This document shows, piece after piece, positions 45,601-55,029 of a DNA stretch of 64,000 bases. Positions within the stretch are counted from its first letter, which is position 1; each line of letters opens with the position of its first letter. A model generated the notes under the pieces. That model did no database searches, was not told where the DNA came from, and saw nothing but the letters and a program-made list of their open reading frames with translations. This DNA is from Selaginella moellendorffii (taxonomy: Eukaryota > Streptophyta > Lycopodiopsida > Selaginellales > Selaginellaceae), in NCBI RefSeq assembly GCF_000143415.4, contig NW_003314280.1, positions 1,175,938 to 1,239,937 of the forward strand, read 5' to 3'. Both the position numbers and the translations under genes were made by a program.

Positions 45601-45815
45601 TCCCAGCCCGAGGGCCCGATGGTCCTATCGGGATAAAAGGCCGACAATGCGATGCGCGAACTGGAATTCGAATTCGAACTGGAGCTCGCAAGAACCCTAA
45701 GAACTCCCACTCGATCAGAACTTCCAGGAGCGCCAGCGCTGATCGCCTCCGCCGCGATTCCATGCATCGCCAGAATGTAGCCGCAGGCTAGCAGCATCAA
45801 CAATCGCAGCGCCAT
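42700..45815 (-). CDS. TMEM8/PGAP6-like membrane protein, 14 exons, 794 aa
   Basis: Exons: 45590-45815, 45469-45533, 45338-45395, 45168-45280, 45042-45110, 44429-44968, 43910-44379, 43792-43880, 43644-43723, 43483-43587, 43287-43429, 43104-43226, 42883-43035 and 42700-42850; the frame closes at 794 residues. A signal peptide (MALRLLMLLACGYILAMHG) leads to a large extracellular part. It ends in an EGF-like module: GCVDSCSHHGSC, then CAGYSFCNCDRTHGGIDCS. The C-terminus is a multi-helix DUF3522 domain: EWLIYTTSGIASAIYHSCD, GGWCALSYDTLQ, FLDFWLSFLAVIFTCLYLAE and the end WHVSIYTGAFFLLFS. Human TMEM8A (PGAP6) is a GPI-specific phospholipase A2; a related activity in plants is only an inference. Intron 10 (43430-43482) is of the GC-AG type. 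Confidence 0.85.
43430..43482 (-). other. 53-bp GC-AG intron in the TMEM8-like gene
   Basis: The exon ends TTGCAG and the intron begins GCAAGCC, the usual form of a GC donor, and ends CGCCTTGCAG. Splicing joins DTLQ to FLDFWLSF in phase 0, as the family requires. Reading through changes frame and reaches a stop within about 20 codons. No GT donor nearby keeps the frame. Confidence 0.82.
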
Positions 45816-46033
45816 GGCCTGGCGCCTCCTCTTTCTTGCCGAGTTGCCCTCTTCTTCCCACTCTCTTCTTTCTCCCAAGCGCACAAACGAGGAGGAGGTA
45901 GCTCCTTGCTCCGCCACGTGGCGCACATCCGACGGTCCTCGGTCTACATTGGCGGCTCCATCCAATTTTGTCTAAGAGCGAGCCAATTTGGTACTGCTTA
46001 AGCTGTCTGTGAGAGAGAGCTTCTCTTCCTCCC
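45816..46033. promoter_or_regulatory. 218-bp divergent promoter, TMEM8-like gene and DUF538 gene
   Basis: This gap lies between two start codons facing away from each other. Two CCACGTGG-like palindromic bases (CGCCACGTGGCGC, about 45915-45927) form a G-box-like core, a known binding site for bZIP and bHLH factors. I see no TATA box. Confidence 0.5.
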
Positions 46034-46706
46034 ATGGATCGTTTCATTAGGGTTCTAGCATTCGCCCTGGCGGCATTCGCGATCGCCGGCTACTGCCGCG
46101 ATCTTCCAGTCTCGAGCACGATCGGCAGCTTTCTCAGCACCAATGGCCTCCCCGCGGGATTGTTCCCGACAGCAGGGATCGAGGTGAGCAAAAGCGAAAA
46201 TTTTCCAGAATTTCCCTCTCGCTCAATCGCCGGCTTTGCTGTAGAAATTCGAGGTGCGCACGAATGGCACTTTCCTGGTGGAGCTGCGCGACGTGTGCCA
46301 GTCCAAGGAGCTGGACGAGGAGGGCCTGTTCTTCGATTCTCGAATCAGCGGGAGCTTTGGCCACGGCAAGATGTACGACATGTACGGGGTGTGGATTAGG
46401 AAGGGCTTCCACTGGCTGCCAGTCTCGAGCGTGGAGCTCGCCGATGGCACTCACGTAAGCTTCCAGGTCGGGATGTTCGAGCACAAGCTCCCGATCACCA
46501 GGTTCCAGGACGAGATCGTCTGTGACAAGCGCACCACCGGGAATTTCAAGCATGAAAGCAACGACACTAGCTCCTTCTTCGAGGTAAGCAAGAGCTAGAA
46601 AGATCACAAGAGCCAGAAAAATCGATCTTTGAGTCGCGAGTGTCTAACTTCCGCCTTGCAGGACTACGTCTATGGTGTCTTCCGGCGAGCCTTTGGTGGG
46701 ATCTGA
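46034..46706 (+). CDS. DUF538 secreted protein, 3 exons, 177 aa
   Basis: Exons: 46034-46183, 46245-46583 and 46662-46706; the frame closes at 177 residues. A signal peptide (MDRFIRVLAFALAAFAIAG) is followed by a DUF538 domain: SFLSTNGLPAGLFPTAG, FEVRTNGTFLVELRD, SGSFGHGKMYDMYGVWIR, GFHWLPVSSVEL and VSFQVGMFEHKLPITRF. Length and order fit the plant DUF538 family, small proteins of the cell surface or apoplast that have a lipocalin-like fold and no agreed function. The last exon encodes only DYVYGVFRRAFGGI. It lies entirely opposite the 3' end of the PPR-1 reading frame on the other strand, so the two coding regions overlap convergently. Confidence 0.92.
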
Positions 46707-48966
46707 CGACCTTGGTAGAAGCTAGCGACGAGATACAGATGTTTGCTAGAATCACATAACTTGCTCCGTGTTTTGGATCTAGATTCACCAGCTGCTCGGC
46801 AACTCGAGCGGCTCTTTCTCTCTCGCCCTGGCCCCGGCAAGCGTCGAGCAGGCACATAAGCTCCACCGCGTCAGGGACGAACGGCATGGCCTCGACGAGA
46901 TCCTCGGCGTCTCGCAGGTATCCGGCGCTGGCGAGCAAGTGCACGACGCAGCAGTAGTGCTGCTTGACGGGCTCGAGGCCAAAGTCCCCGCGCATTGAGA
47001 CGAAGCAGCTCAAGCCAGCGTCAACTTTGGCTTGGTGGGAGTAAGCTATGAGAACCGGGACGAAGCAGATCTTGGTGGGCAGTGCGACCATCTTCATCCG
47101 ATGGAACATCGCTACAACTTTGCAGCTGGAATCGCCACCGCTGCAGCAGTGTGAGCTGATGATCCCGCTCCATGATGAAGCTCCGTGCTCCGGCATTTGC
47201 GAGAAGATCCTCTCCGCGCCTTCCAAGTCGCCGTTTTGCGAGTGTGCTGCCATGATGCAATTCCATGAAACTGTATCGTGGAAGGCCATTCTGTGAAACA
47301 GGATCTTAGATTCTTCGAGGTGTCCATTTGAGGCATATGCCCATACGAGGGTGGTAGCGGAGAAGAGATCCCTGTGAGGCAACGAATCAAACACCCTCTT
47401 TGTCTCGTCCAGATGCCCAAACTGGGCATAGGCCGCCAACAGCGAGTTAAACGAGCAGTCATCCCACTCGGGCATTTCATCAAACAAACACTTAGCTTCC
47501 TCAAAATGCCCATTTTGCGCATAGCCCACCAACATCGTGTTCCAAGTCACGAGATTCTTTTCCACCATATTGTCCACCATTGCAATTGCCCGACTAAGAC
47601 ACCCATTGTCAAAAAACGCGGCTATGACTGCGTTTGTTGACGCTAAATCCTTGTGTGGCATGCTCTGGAAGACGTCAAACGCTTGTTTGATATGCCCGTT
47701 TCGGGCATACGAAGAAAGCATACACGTCCACGAAATTAAATCTCGACTTGGCATCCTATCAAACGTATCCTTCGCAAAATCTACAAAACCGTACTCCCCG
47801 TACATGGAGATCATCTGCGTCCACGACACCACGTTGGGCCACGGCATGGATTCAAACAAATATTTGGCCTGGAAGACATGCCCAATCTGGGCATAGCCGG
47901 CCAGCATGACATTCCACGTCAGCGTGTCCCAAGCCGGCATGTCGTGGAACAACCGACCAGCCCCGTCAATGTCGCCGGCGGAGACACACCCGGCCAGCAT
48001 GGCATTCCACGTCGCCATGCTGGTTTCTGGCATCTCCCTGTGGATATACCTTGCGTTGCCTAGATGCCCTTTCGTGGAATATGCTGTGAGGATCGCCGTC
48101 CAGCTTACTGTGTTCCACTGTGGCATAGCATCAAACGCGCGCTTTGCGCTTGTGACGAGCCCTGTTTTGCAATACCCACCCAGCATAGTGTTGTAAGATA
48201 TCAAGTTTCTATGGGGCATGGCAGCGAAGATCTTCTCGGCCTCTTTGATCTCTCCATTCCCGGCGTACGCAGCTAGCATTGCATTCCAGGCGACCAGATC
48301 CCACTCGGGCATTCCATCGAATGTGTGCTTGGATCCGCGAGAATCTCCATCGGCAGCAAATGAGGCGATCATCGACGTCCAGGTCTCAAGATCCCGGAGT
48401 GGAGCTGCGTGAAACAACGAAACAAATCTTTGTAGATCCTCACCGTGGGTGTATGCCGCGAACAGAGCATTCCAGGATGCCAGATCTCTCTCCGGCATCT
48501 CGTGGAAGATCTCCTCGGCCTTCGCGGCATGCCCCGCCCGGGCAAATGCCGCGACCATCGCGTTCCAGGCGATGGAATCCCTCTCGGGCATTTGCAAGAA
48601 GAGCTCCTCCGCATCCTCGATTCGCCCCCTCTCGGCAAGCGCGCACACCATGGCCGTCCACGACACAAGATTCTTGCAGGGCATCGACACAAACACGGCT
48701 TGCGCGCTGTCGAGATCCCCGTGCCGCGCGTAGGCGCGCATCATCAGCACCCACGAGAAGGCATCCTTGCAGGGCATAGCGTCGAAGATCGCTCGCGCCT
48801 CGCGCACGCTCCCGCAGCGCCCATACATCTCGATGATCTTGTTGGGCACGAAGGTGTTAGTGGCGGCGGCCGTGGCGAGCTCCTGGAATGCGGCGTGGAG
48901 CTCCCTGGCCCTGGAGAGATCGTTGCAGCTCTGGATCAAGCCCACGCACTGAGCTCGATCGAGCAT
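46567..48966 (-). CDS. PPR-1A: PLS-class PPR protein, single exon, 799 aa (array unit A)
   Basis: This is an open intronless frame from MLDRAQCVGLIQSC. From about residue 40 it is a run of some twenty short (S-type, mostly 31-residue) PPR motifs, such as NLVSWTAMVCALAERGRIED and DLISWTCMLSSYARNGHIKQ. It closes with an E-type region (MCLLDACRGQGERERAARVA, DPKHGASYVILANI). The last ~50 residues after ILANI are Arg/Ser-rich and unlike any PPR tail. They are antisense to the last intron and exon of the DUF538 gene, so the original C-terminus (E+ or DYW) seems to have been lost. From family knowledge PLS proteins recognise organelle RNA, often for C-to-U editing; without a DYW domain it would need a partner enzyme. 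It is the only intact copy of PPR-1 in the window. No clear targeting peptide is visible. Confidence 0.88.
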   Translation of the reverse strand: MLDRAQCVGLIQSCNDLSRARELHAAFQELATAAATNTFVPNKIIEMYGRCGSVREARAIFDAMPCKDAFSWVLMMRAYARHGDLDSAQAVFVSMPCKNLVSWTAMVCALAERGRIEDAEELFLQMPERDSIAWNAMVAAFARAGHAAKAEEIFHEMPERDLASWNALFAAYTHGEDLQRFVSLFHAAPLRDLETWTSMIASFAADGDSRGSKHTFDGMPEWDLVAWNAMLAAYAGNGEIKEAEKIFAAMPHRNLISYNTMLGGYCKTGLVTSAKRAFDAMPQWNTVSWTAILTAYSTKGHLGNARYIHREMPETSMATWNAMLAGCVSAGDIDGAGRLFHDMPAWDTLTWNVMLAGYAQIGHVFQAKYLFESMPWPNVVSWTQMISMYGEYGFVDFAKDTFDRMPSRDLISWTCMLSSYARNGHIKQAFDVFQSMPHKDLASTNAVIAAFFDNGCLSRAIAMVDNMVEKNLVTWNTMLVGYAQNGHFEEAKCLFDEMPEWDDCSFNSLLAAYAQFGHLDETKRVFDSLPHRDLFSATTLVWAYASNGHLEESKILFHRMAFHDTVSWNCIMAAHSQNGDLEGAERIFSQMPEHGASSWSGIISSHCCSGGDSSCKVVAMFHRMKMVALPTKICFVPVLIAYSHQAKVDAGLSCFVSMRGDFGLEPVKQHYCCVVHLLASAGYLRDAEDLVEAMPFVPDAVELMCLLDACRGQGERERAARVAEQLVNLDPKHGASYVILANICISSLASTKVVRSHQRLAGRHHRRSPARRKLDTRDSKIDFSGSCDLSSSCLPRRRS

Positions 48967-49100
48967 AGGATAGCAAGCGTGCTCTGATCATGACAAAGAA
49001 AACCACGTCTTCCGAGGCATAGAAAGAAAGAAATCCCTTGATCCAATTCGATTCAAGGAGAATATAGTTATTTAGAGGAGAATGGGAGAACACACTCTTG

Positions 49101-49253
49101 TCATGGCCCCGTCACGGGCGGGGTCTTCGGTGAAGGCCTATACCCCTCGGCATTTCGGATAGCCACGGTAAACCGGCTCTCCACCTTCTGGATGACAATT
49201 GAGAGTAGAATCAAAATCACAACTTGAAGAGCGTATTGCCAAACCCGTTGCAT
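49101..49253 (-). CDS. Small secreted-peptide candidate, 50 aa (unit A, copy a)
   Basis: The ORF encodes a hydrophobic N-terminus beginning MQRVWQYALQVVILIL, a likely cleavage point after VES, a variable middle and the ending GYRPSPKTPPVTGP with a stop directly after the proline. A TATA-like box (TATATATG on the minus strand, about 49294-49303) lies about 41 bp upstream of the ATG. The frame stays open upstream here, but the sister copies change frame before this ATG, so I start here. The stop lies 134 bp before the start of PPR-1A on the same strand. Four more open copies occur at 52813, 56327, 60810 and 61218. I know no matching family; the FRP-type core faintly recalls CEP peptides. Confidence 0.5.
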   Translation of the reverse strand: MQRVWQYALQVVILILLSIVIQKVESRFTVAIRNAEGYRPSPKTPPVTGP

Positions 49254-49535
49254 TGTGTTCGTGCATGATCTTTTCTCGTGTGCATGATCAAAACATATAT
49301 ACCAAACAGCAGCTTGACTAAAAGTCTCGTGTCCTACAAAGTCGTGTTTCACTTTTGACTGTTCGAACGAGGTCAAACTGGAGTTCATTTAGCAGCTTCC
49401 AGGGCTCCCTTGTGACAATTTTCACGTTTTAAAGGAGCCGATGCTTACAATGCAATTTTACGGCAAAGAACGATTCAAAGAGAATAACATGTTTTGGAGA
49501 TAAAAAGAACAAGAACCAACACATAAAGCATTATT

Positions 49536-49633
49536 GTCATGGGCTCATCTTCCTGGATCTCAACCTTCTGAATGACAAATGAAAATGCTATAATCACAAC
49601 AAGAGCGTATTGCTTCCAATGTTTGCTTGCATT
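49536..49633 (-). pseudogene. Degenerate copy of the small peptide gene (unit A, copy b)
   Basis: On the minus strand the hydrophobic core (KQYALVVIIAFSFVIQKVE) is recognisable, but the start region is frame-shifted and the RP-containing C-terminus is missing; DEPMTIMLY follows instead. The region upstream repeats the flank of copy a, so the cassette was duplicated in tandem before decay. Confidence 0.5.
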
Positions 49634-51934
49634 ATTCTTTCTTGTATGATCAAAACATGTATACAAGAGTAGAACATCTTGCCTGGAAGTCTCTTGTTCT
49701 ACAAATTCGTGCTTCACTTTGACTTTTCTTCTTTCAGTCATGAGGTCAAACTGGAGTAAATTCAGTGGCTTCCACCTTGTGACAGATTTCCACATATTTA
49801 AAGGAGCCCATGCTCACATTCAGACTAGAAATGGCTCCAATGGATATTTTCTGTCTTGGAATATCGCAGGGCTCCTGCTTGTGTGGATTCGATTTAGATC
49901 TCATTGAATATTCAAGGGTTGCCATTAGTTATATATGATCATATGGGTAAAAAAAAAATTCCAAAAGGGTAATTAATGATTCCTTTAGGGGCTTTCCCTA
50001 TGGGGGTGTTTGTTGTAGGAGAGAATGACCAGCATTCCCCCATCTGCACACTGTTGCAAGTGCCATTAGTAGTGTTGCGACGGAAGTGTCTAGGGTGGAG
50101 TGGCAAGTCGACAGTTTGAGTTGTGAGGTAGCAGGGTAGTATAGCCACAGCTAAGGAGCAACTCAACTAGCCCAACATAGTTTTGCTATAGTTTTGTGAA
50201 GTAGAGTTAGGTGCAATGAAAGGAGTGCTGAGACAAGCAAGGCATAAGAAGTGAGCATTAAGAGAGTGCAAGCAAGTTAGTGAGTGTATATTTTTAGTAT
50301 TGATGAATTAATCTTCAATTTTTTCTTTTAAGTTAAGCTATGTCAGATGACCTTGGAGTTTAAAGTGTGGAGCTCACTGCAATGTGCTAATGATTCAACC
50401 AATTGAGTGAGCTTACTCGTGAGGCTCACAAGTGGGGTAAACCTCTCCAAATGTAATAATAAACATGGTTCTTGTTCAAGATCTTGTGCATGATGATAAA
50501 CTTTATGAAACTAAATTGCAAAGGGATCCATTCTTTAAAGCATGACAATAACAGCAATGCAAAAATGCTAAAGAAAAAAATCCTCCTACAATACATTCAA
50601 GTACTTGTGCTCCAATGTAACTTTGATTAGCTCTTGCAAGTGCATAGGAAACAACCAACTAACTTCAAAGTATCCCAAATGAAGAAAGTGTTTGCAAAGG
50701 TGGTGAAGGACAAAATAATAGTATATAAAGTCAAGTCATCAACACCACTCTAGGATGAGTGAAAAATGAAAAGGATAATAAAATAACAAAACATGATAGA
50801 GGTGTTAGGACTTTGGGTGGAGCTTACTTTTCTTCTCAAAAACTTGAAATTCTCTAATTTATAATTAGTTTATTTGCAATTTACAGATATATCACCCCCT
50901 TGACAACAAAAAGTATATTGCATTTAGGTGTGCTAAAGAAAATTATGCCATCTGAAGTATCTCTCTACTACACTCTACTAGCATATTTATATAATAATTT
51001 AAATAAAATATAATTTATATTAGTTTAACAAAATTTTCTTGGAAAGATGAATTTATTTACCCCATGATAAGCTTACTAGCTAAATTCTAAAAGATCTTAT
51101 GGTGTCTCCAAGCTGTCCCGTGTCATACCCATGCAAAGTAAAACAACTGCTATATGCAAAGGATCCAGAAAGGTATAATCAACATTGTTGAGCACATAAG
51201 GAGAATGAGATATCGTGCCTTTTCTCTCGTTACTAAGAATCTATATTTTTCATAAAAAAATTTAAATTTTAAAGAAATTTAAATAAAAAATAATACTTAA
51301 TAGAAGAATTTAAAATCAGAAGATAATACCTAATAAAAAATATTCCAATCCCACTAATAGAGATCTTCATGTTGTTCATTTAAATTAATATTTTATTTAT
51401 AATTTATAAACCATATTTATAATTCATAAAATTTCTTAAATACTTTTTAATATTCCATTAAAAAAATCAATCATTGGAAAAATATATTATTTAAGAACCT
51501 TTTCTTTTTTGCAAATAAGATAAATTCTTTGAAAAGGATGAGAAGACAAACCTTTTATAAGTGTATCCTATAGGAAAAATTAATTTTCTAAAAGGAAGTT
51601 CATTCTTTTAAATTTTTTTATGGGAATTAAACTTATAAAAAACTTATTTCCAACCTTTTGGAAATAATATTTTCCCAAAGGGAAACATACTTGAATTGTT
51701 AAATTTACCCATATCAAAGGTTTAAACTTAACTTACAGACAATTGTTATCCATTATTAGACAGTGTAGATTATATATGTATTAAACATCCTAAAGTTCAA
51801 TGTGTGCAAGATCCATCCAATGGAAACATAAAAAAATCATACAAATTCATACAAAAATTGGATCACATAAACCGTTGTACCAGATAAAAGGCTACATAGG
51901 TGCTGGGTTCCAAATTGATTGCCACATCTATTAC
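49634..51934. other. AT-rich spacer interrupting array unit A
   Basis: About 2.3 kb with no recognisable gene. The first ~250 bp still resemble the flank between peptide and PPR-2 found in other units, including a partial match to the PPR-2 leader (GATTGCTATTTTCTGTCT... region, about 49850). From about 49920 the sequence is AT-rich and unlike the rest of the array, suggesting an insertion or a different origin. I found no long terminal repeat or coding motif. Confidence 0.55.
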
Positions 51935-52320
51935 CATCAACACAGCTTACACAGTTTTTAACAAAATGCCACACAACGATATCATTTCCTGAAATTGGTT
52001 ACTTGCTGTGCATGTTCAGGATTTAGATTTTTTAAGTAGTTTCGAGAATCTTGGAAGCTTTTCTGTTTAATGCTGGAGTTCCATCAATGGGCATATTCTT
52101 GAAGCTGAGAGCATCTGTTTGGGCGTTCATAAGTGTCCATAACATTCAATGCTAACACAACATTGTTTCCTTGCTCTTGGCATAATCTTTCACGCAATGA
52201 CCTTTTCCCTTGTAACTCATTACTCTCGAGTTTGGCAACAGCCAGACACGAGGGACCTGGTATCTTACAATGCGAGCTATTGGGATATTCTCTACGATGC
52301 CAGAAAATGACCATTATCTC
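51935..52320 (+). pseudogene. PPR-2 remnant (unit A)
   Basis: The sequence matches scattered pieces of the intact PPR-2 at 56853-58925: CATCTATTACCATC, AAAATGCCACACAACGATAT, CATCAATGGGCATATTC and ATGCGAGCTATTGGGATA have clear counterparts. The pieces are separated by deletions and there is no open frame. At about 52320 it switches directly to a minus-strand PPR-1 fragment. Confidence 0.65.
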
Positions 52321-52668
52321 GTATGCCGCGACCAGAGCATTCTTTCTCCGGCATCTTGTGGAAAATCTCCTCCGCCTTTGTGGCATCACCATGCGAACAC
52401 CGTATTCCAGGCGATGGAGTCCTCTCGGGCGAGCTCCTCCGCATCCTCGATTTGCCTTCTCTCGGCAAGTGCACCCTCCATAGCTTTCCACGACCAAGGT
52501 ATACACGGCTTGCGCGCTGCCGAGATTCCCATGCGGAGCGTAGGCGCGCACCATCAGTACCCGCGAACTTTGGGGGCGGCCGTGGCGGAGCTCCTGGAAT
52601 GCGTCGTGGAGCTCCTGGCCCTGGAGAGATCGTCGCAGCTCTGGATCAAGCCCACGCATTGACCTCAC
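52321..52668 (-). pseudogene. PPR-1 remnant (unit B)
   Basis: On the minus strand this matches the first ~150 codons of PPR-1A, with internal deletions and frame changes. ELHDAFQEL, VRAYAPHGNLGSAQAV and an ALAERR-like stretch can be followed in different frames. No start codon equivalent to MLDRAQC is kept. It lies 144 bp downstream of peptide copy c, the same arrangement as in unit A. Confidence 0.68.
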
Positions 52669-52812
52669 GTGCTCTAATCATGACAAAGAATTATATACTA
52701 TGTCCTTGGGATTTGTAGAATCCTTGATAGAAGTATGTGTTGTCGGGAGAAAAAAAACATAGAATTTGAAAGAAATCAGAAGAAGAAAGGAAGAACAAAA
52801 TCGTCATTATTG

Positions 52813-52965
52813 TCATGGCATCATCTCGGGAGGGGACCTCCTTAGGGGCCTAAAATCCTGATCAGATCGGCCAGGCGGTCCGACTCTCTGGCTCTCGATC
52901 GTCTGGATGCCAATTGATAATACAATGAAAATCACAACAAGAGCATATCGCCAAACCCATTGCAT
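52813..52965 (-). CDS. Small secreted-peptide candidate, 50 aa (unit B, copy c)
   Basis: The ORF begins MQWVWRYALVVIFIVLSIG, has a possible cleavage site after IES, then a Gly/Pro/Arg-rich middle, and ends DFRPLRRSPPEMMP directly before the stop. Length (50) equals copy a even though many residues differ. A TATA run (ATATATATAC, 53001-53010, read on the minus strand) is about 40 bp upstream. An out-of-frame ATG lies 12 bases before the start. The frame upstream of the ATG is not the one used by copy a, which supports this start. The DFRP core is the closest of the five to CEP peptides, but the usual GxGH or GxGN end is absent. Confidence 0.52.
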   Translation of the reverse strand: MQWVWRYALVVIFIVLSIGIQTIESQRVGPPGRSDQDFRPLRRSPPEMMP

Positions 52966-53089
52966 CGTCTTCCTGCATTACTTTTTCTTGTATGATCAAA
53001 ATATATATACAGAAGAGGCACTGAAAGTCTCGCGATCTACAAAAGTTGTGTTTCACTCTGACTTTAATACTTTTAGTCAAAATTTTCGT

Positions 53090-54620
53090 CTTGATCGAAT
53101 GAGGTCAAACTGGAGTTCATCCAGCAGCTTCCAGGGCTCCCATTCTCAGCGATGACAAGAAGAAATCCTCTTCTTCCGCGAGGAAATTTCCCTGGGATGG
53201 AGGTACTGCTGATAGTCTCGCAAAACATGCGGATGGGCGATGGTCCCTGGCATGGATGCGGCAATGGATGAAACTGCAATGCCGCTGTGGAATCTAGTTT
53301 CCTGGACTTCAATGCTTGTTTGTCATGCACGAAACAAGAAGTTGGTAGAAGCTTGGAATCTTTTCCACTTAATGGATGCCTGAGAGGGACCTCATTTGCT
53401 GGAGCTCCATGTTTTCTGCTTATACCATCCATGGGCAAATACTTGAAGCCGAGAGCATCTGTTTCCAGATGCCCCTCACGAACTTGGTCTCGCGGACAGC
53501 TCTTCTTAGCATAAAACTAACCTGGCCGAGCATTCGTGGACTTCGATGCTCTTGGCATATTCCCAACACGGGCATATTGACTTGGCCATTGGAATCTTTC
53601 ATGTGATGCCAAAATCCAACCTCTTCTCTTGTAACTCGTTCCTGTTGGCAGTTTAGTCTAGTGGCGACGTGGTGATGGCGAAACAAGTATTCGACAACAT
53701 GCCCAAGTGGGACTTGGTATCTTACAATGCCCTTATTGCAGCATATGCTCAAAACGCTGATATTTCCTATTGGGATATTCTCTACCATGCCGTCACTTCG
53801 TTTACTTGTGTGCTAGCAGCATACGCGGATGCTGGGGAATCTAGAAGAAGCTGAGCGGATCTTTACTAGAATACCGGTGGGATGTTGTGGCGTGTGGTGC
53901 TATGTTGTCCGCATATGCCAGTTCGTGGCATCTGGAAGATACTAACGCTTGTTTGAGTCGATGTTGCGAAGGAATCTGGTTTCACAATTATCACAGCGTA
54001 TGCCCAGTATGGACATATTGAAGAATCTAAGAGCATGTTTGAAAATATGCCAGAGAGGAATCTGCTGGCATGGAATGCCATGCTTGTAGCATATGCCCAG
54101 CTAGGATACGCTGACATGTCACGCCACCTTTTCCAGCAGATCCCTCAACGGGATGTCATATCTTGGAACTCCCTTCTCTTTGCGCATGCCAGCACAGGGA
54201 ACGTTCCATGCACTGAAAAGATGCTTGCTCGCCTTCCAGAAGAGAACCTCACGTCTTGGAATGCCTGGATATTGGCATGTGCCACAACGGCTACATGGCG
54301 AAGGCCTTCGATGCGTCTAGCAGGCTCCGGCTGTGCCGTCTCCCCGACGGGACGAGCTTCGTTACAATGCTCATAGCGTGCAAGCACGAAGGCAAGGTAC
54401 ATGCCGGGAGATCTTTCTTCGTTTCCATGGGAATGGACTATGGCTTGCAGTTCCAGAGGCAGCACTACTGCTGTATCGTCGATCTTCTGGCGAGGGGTGG
54501 CTACTTGGAGGACGCGGAGGACCTGATCGCCAACATGCCTTTTGTGCCCGAGCCCAGGGAGTGGCTATGCCTCCTCGGATCTTGCCGCTCGCACAGAGAT
54601 GTAGATCGAGGAGCACACCG
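53090..54620 (+). pseudogene. PPR-2 pseudogene (unit B)
   Basis: This aligns with the intact PPR-2 but lacks its first repeats; the sequence at 53150-53280 is replaced. It has several frame changes and stops: for instance GCCTGAGAGGGACC followed by shifted sequence, TTTAGTCTAGTGG with an in-frame TAG near 53654, and a shift near 54270. Recognisable blocks include MAKQVFDNMPKWDLVSYNAL, NMPERNLLAWNAMLVAYAQL and DVISWNSLLFAHASTGN. It ends inside the E-type region, where it joins the P450 fragment. Confidence 0.8.
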
Positions 54621-55022
54621 TCAGCGAAGCGCTGTGGATTGAACTCGTTGGCATCTTCACCCCACACTCCTTGTCGTGAAGGATAGAGAGTATCGGCACG
54701 AGAACGCCGGTTCCCTCAAGTTTCCCAGCTTCGTGTCCTCCATGGCCGTGCGGACCAAGAACACGGCCGGTGGATACAGCCGCAGCATCTCGTTGAGCAC
54801 CATTCCCACCTGGAAACGAGAACAGTGAGAATGAGAGGAGAAAAGCAAGATTTTGCTCACTATCGTCAGCTTGCTGGCTGCTTCTGAATCCGGGACGCCG
54901 GACTTGCAAACTTCCAGTACCTCTGCTTGAGCACGCTCTTGCCAAGTCGGGTTTGTGGCGAGCAGCATCATCGCCCGAGTTATCAGCTTGGCTGTGGTTT
55001 CATGGCCAGCATCGTCGCGCAC
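54612..55022 (-). pseudogene. CYP72-clan P450 C-terminal fragment (unit B)
   Basis: The minus strand reads DDAGHETTAKLITRAMMLLA (I helix) and ERAQAEVLEVCKSGVPDSEA up to a GTGAGC donor at 54861. After an intron, from 54809, come the ExxR region NEMLRLYPPAVFLVRTAMED and KLGNL. A deletion (TCTGGAACAATCA lost) then breaks the frame, although EDANEFNPQRFADG can be found further on. The heme-binding region is missing. The first ~300 residues of a normal P450 are not present anywhere in the unit. Confidence 0.8.
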
Positions 55023-55029
55023 GTCACCA

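Noticed and set aside
48279-48987. Plus-strand ORFs of 166 and 180 codons opposite PPR-1A (and the same at 55475 and 59974)
   Set aside because: They recur in each unit only because PPR-1 recurs; they contain no domain and their frame is not kept across the indels that separate units.
49254-49388. N-terminal extension of peptide copy a (ORF from 49388, MNSSLTSFEQSK...)
   Set aside because: In the copies at 52813 and 56327 the matching upstream sequence is in a different frame from the peptide, and a TATA-like box lies inside the extension, so it is probably promoter and not coding.
49939-50166. Minus ORF of 75 codons in the AT-rich spacer of unit A
   Set aside because: No start context, no motif, no counterpart in the other units.
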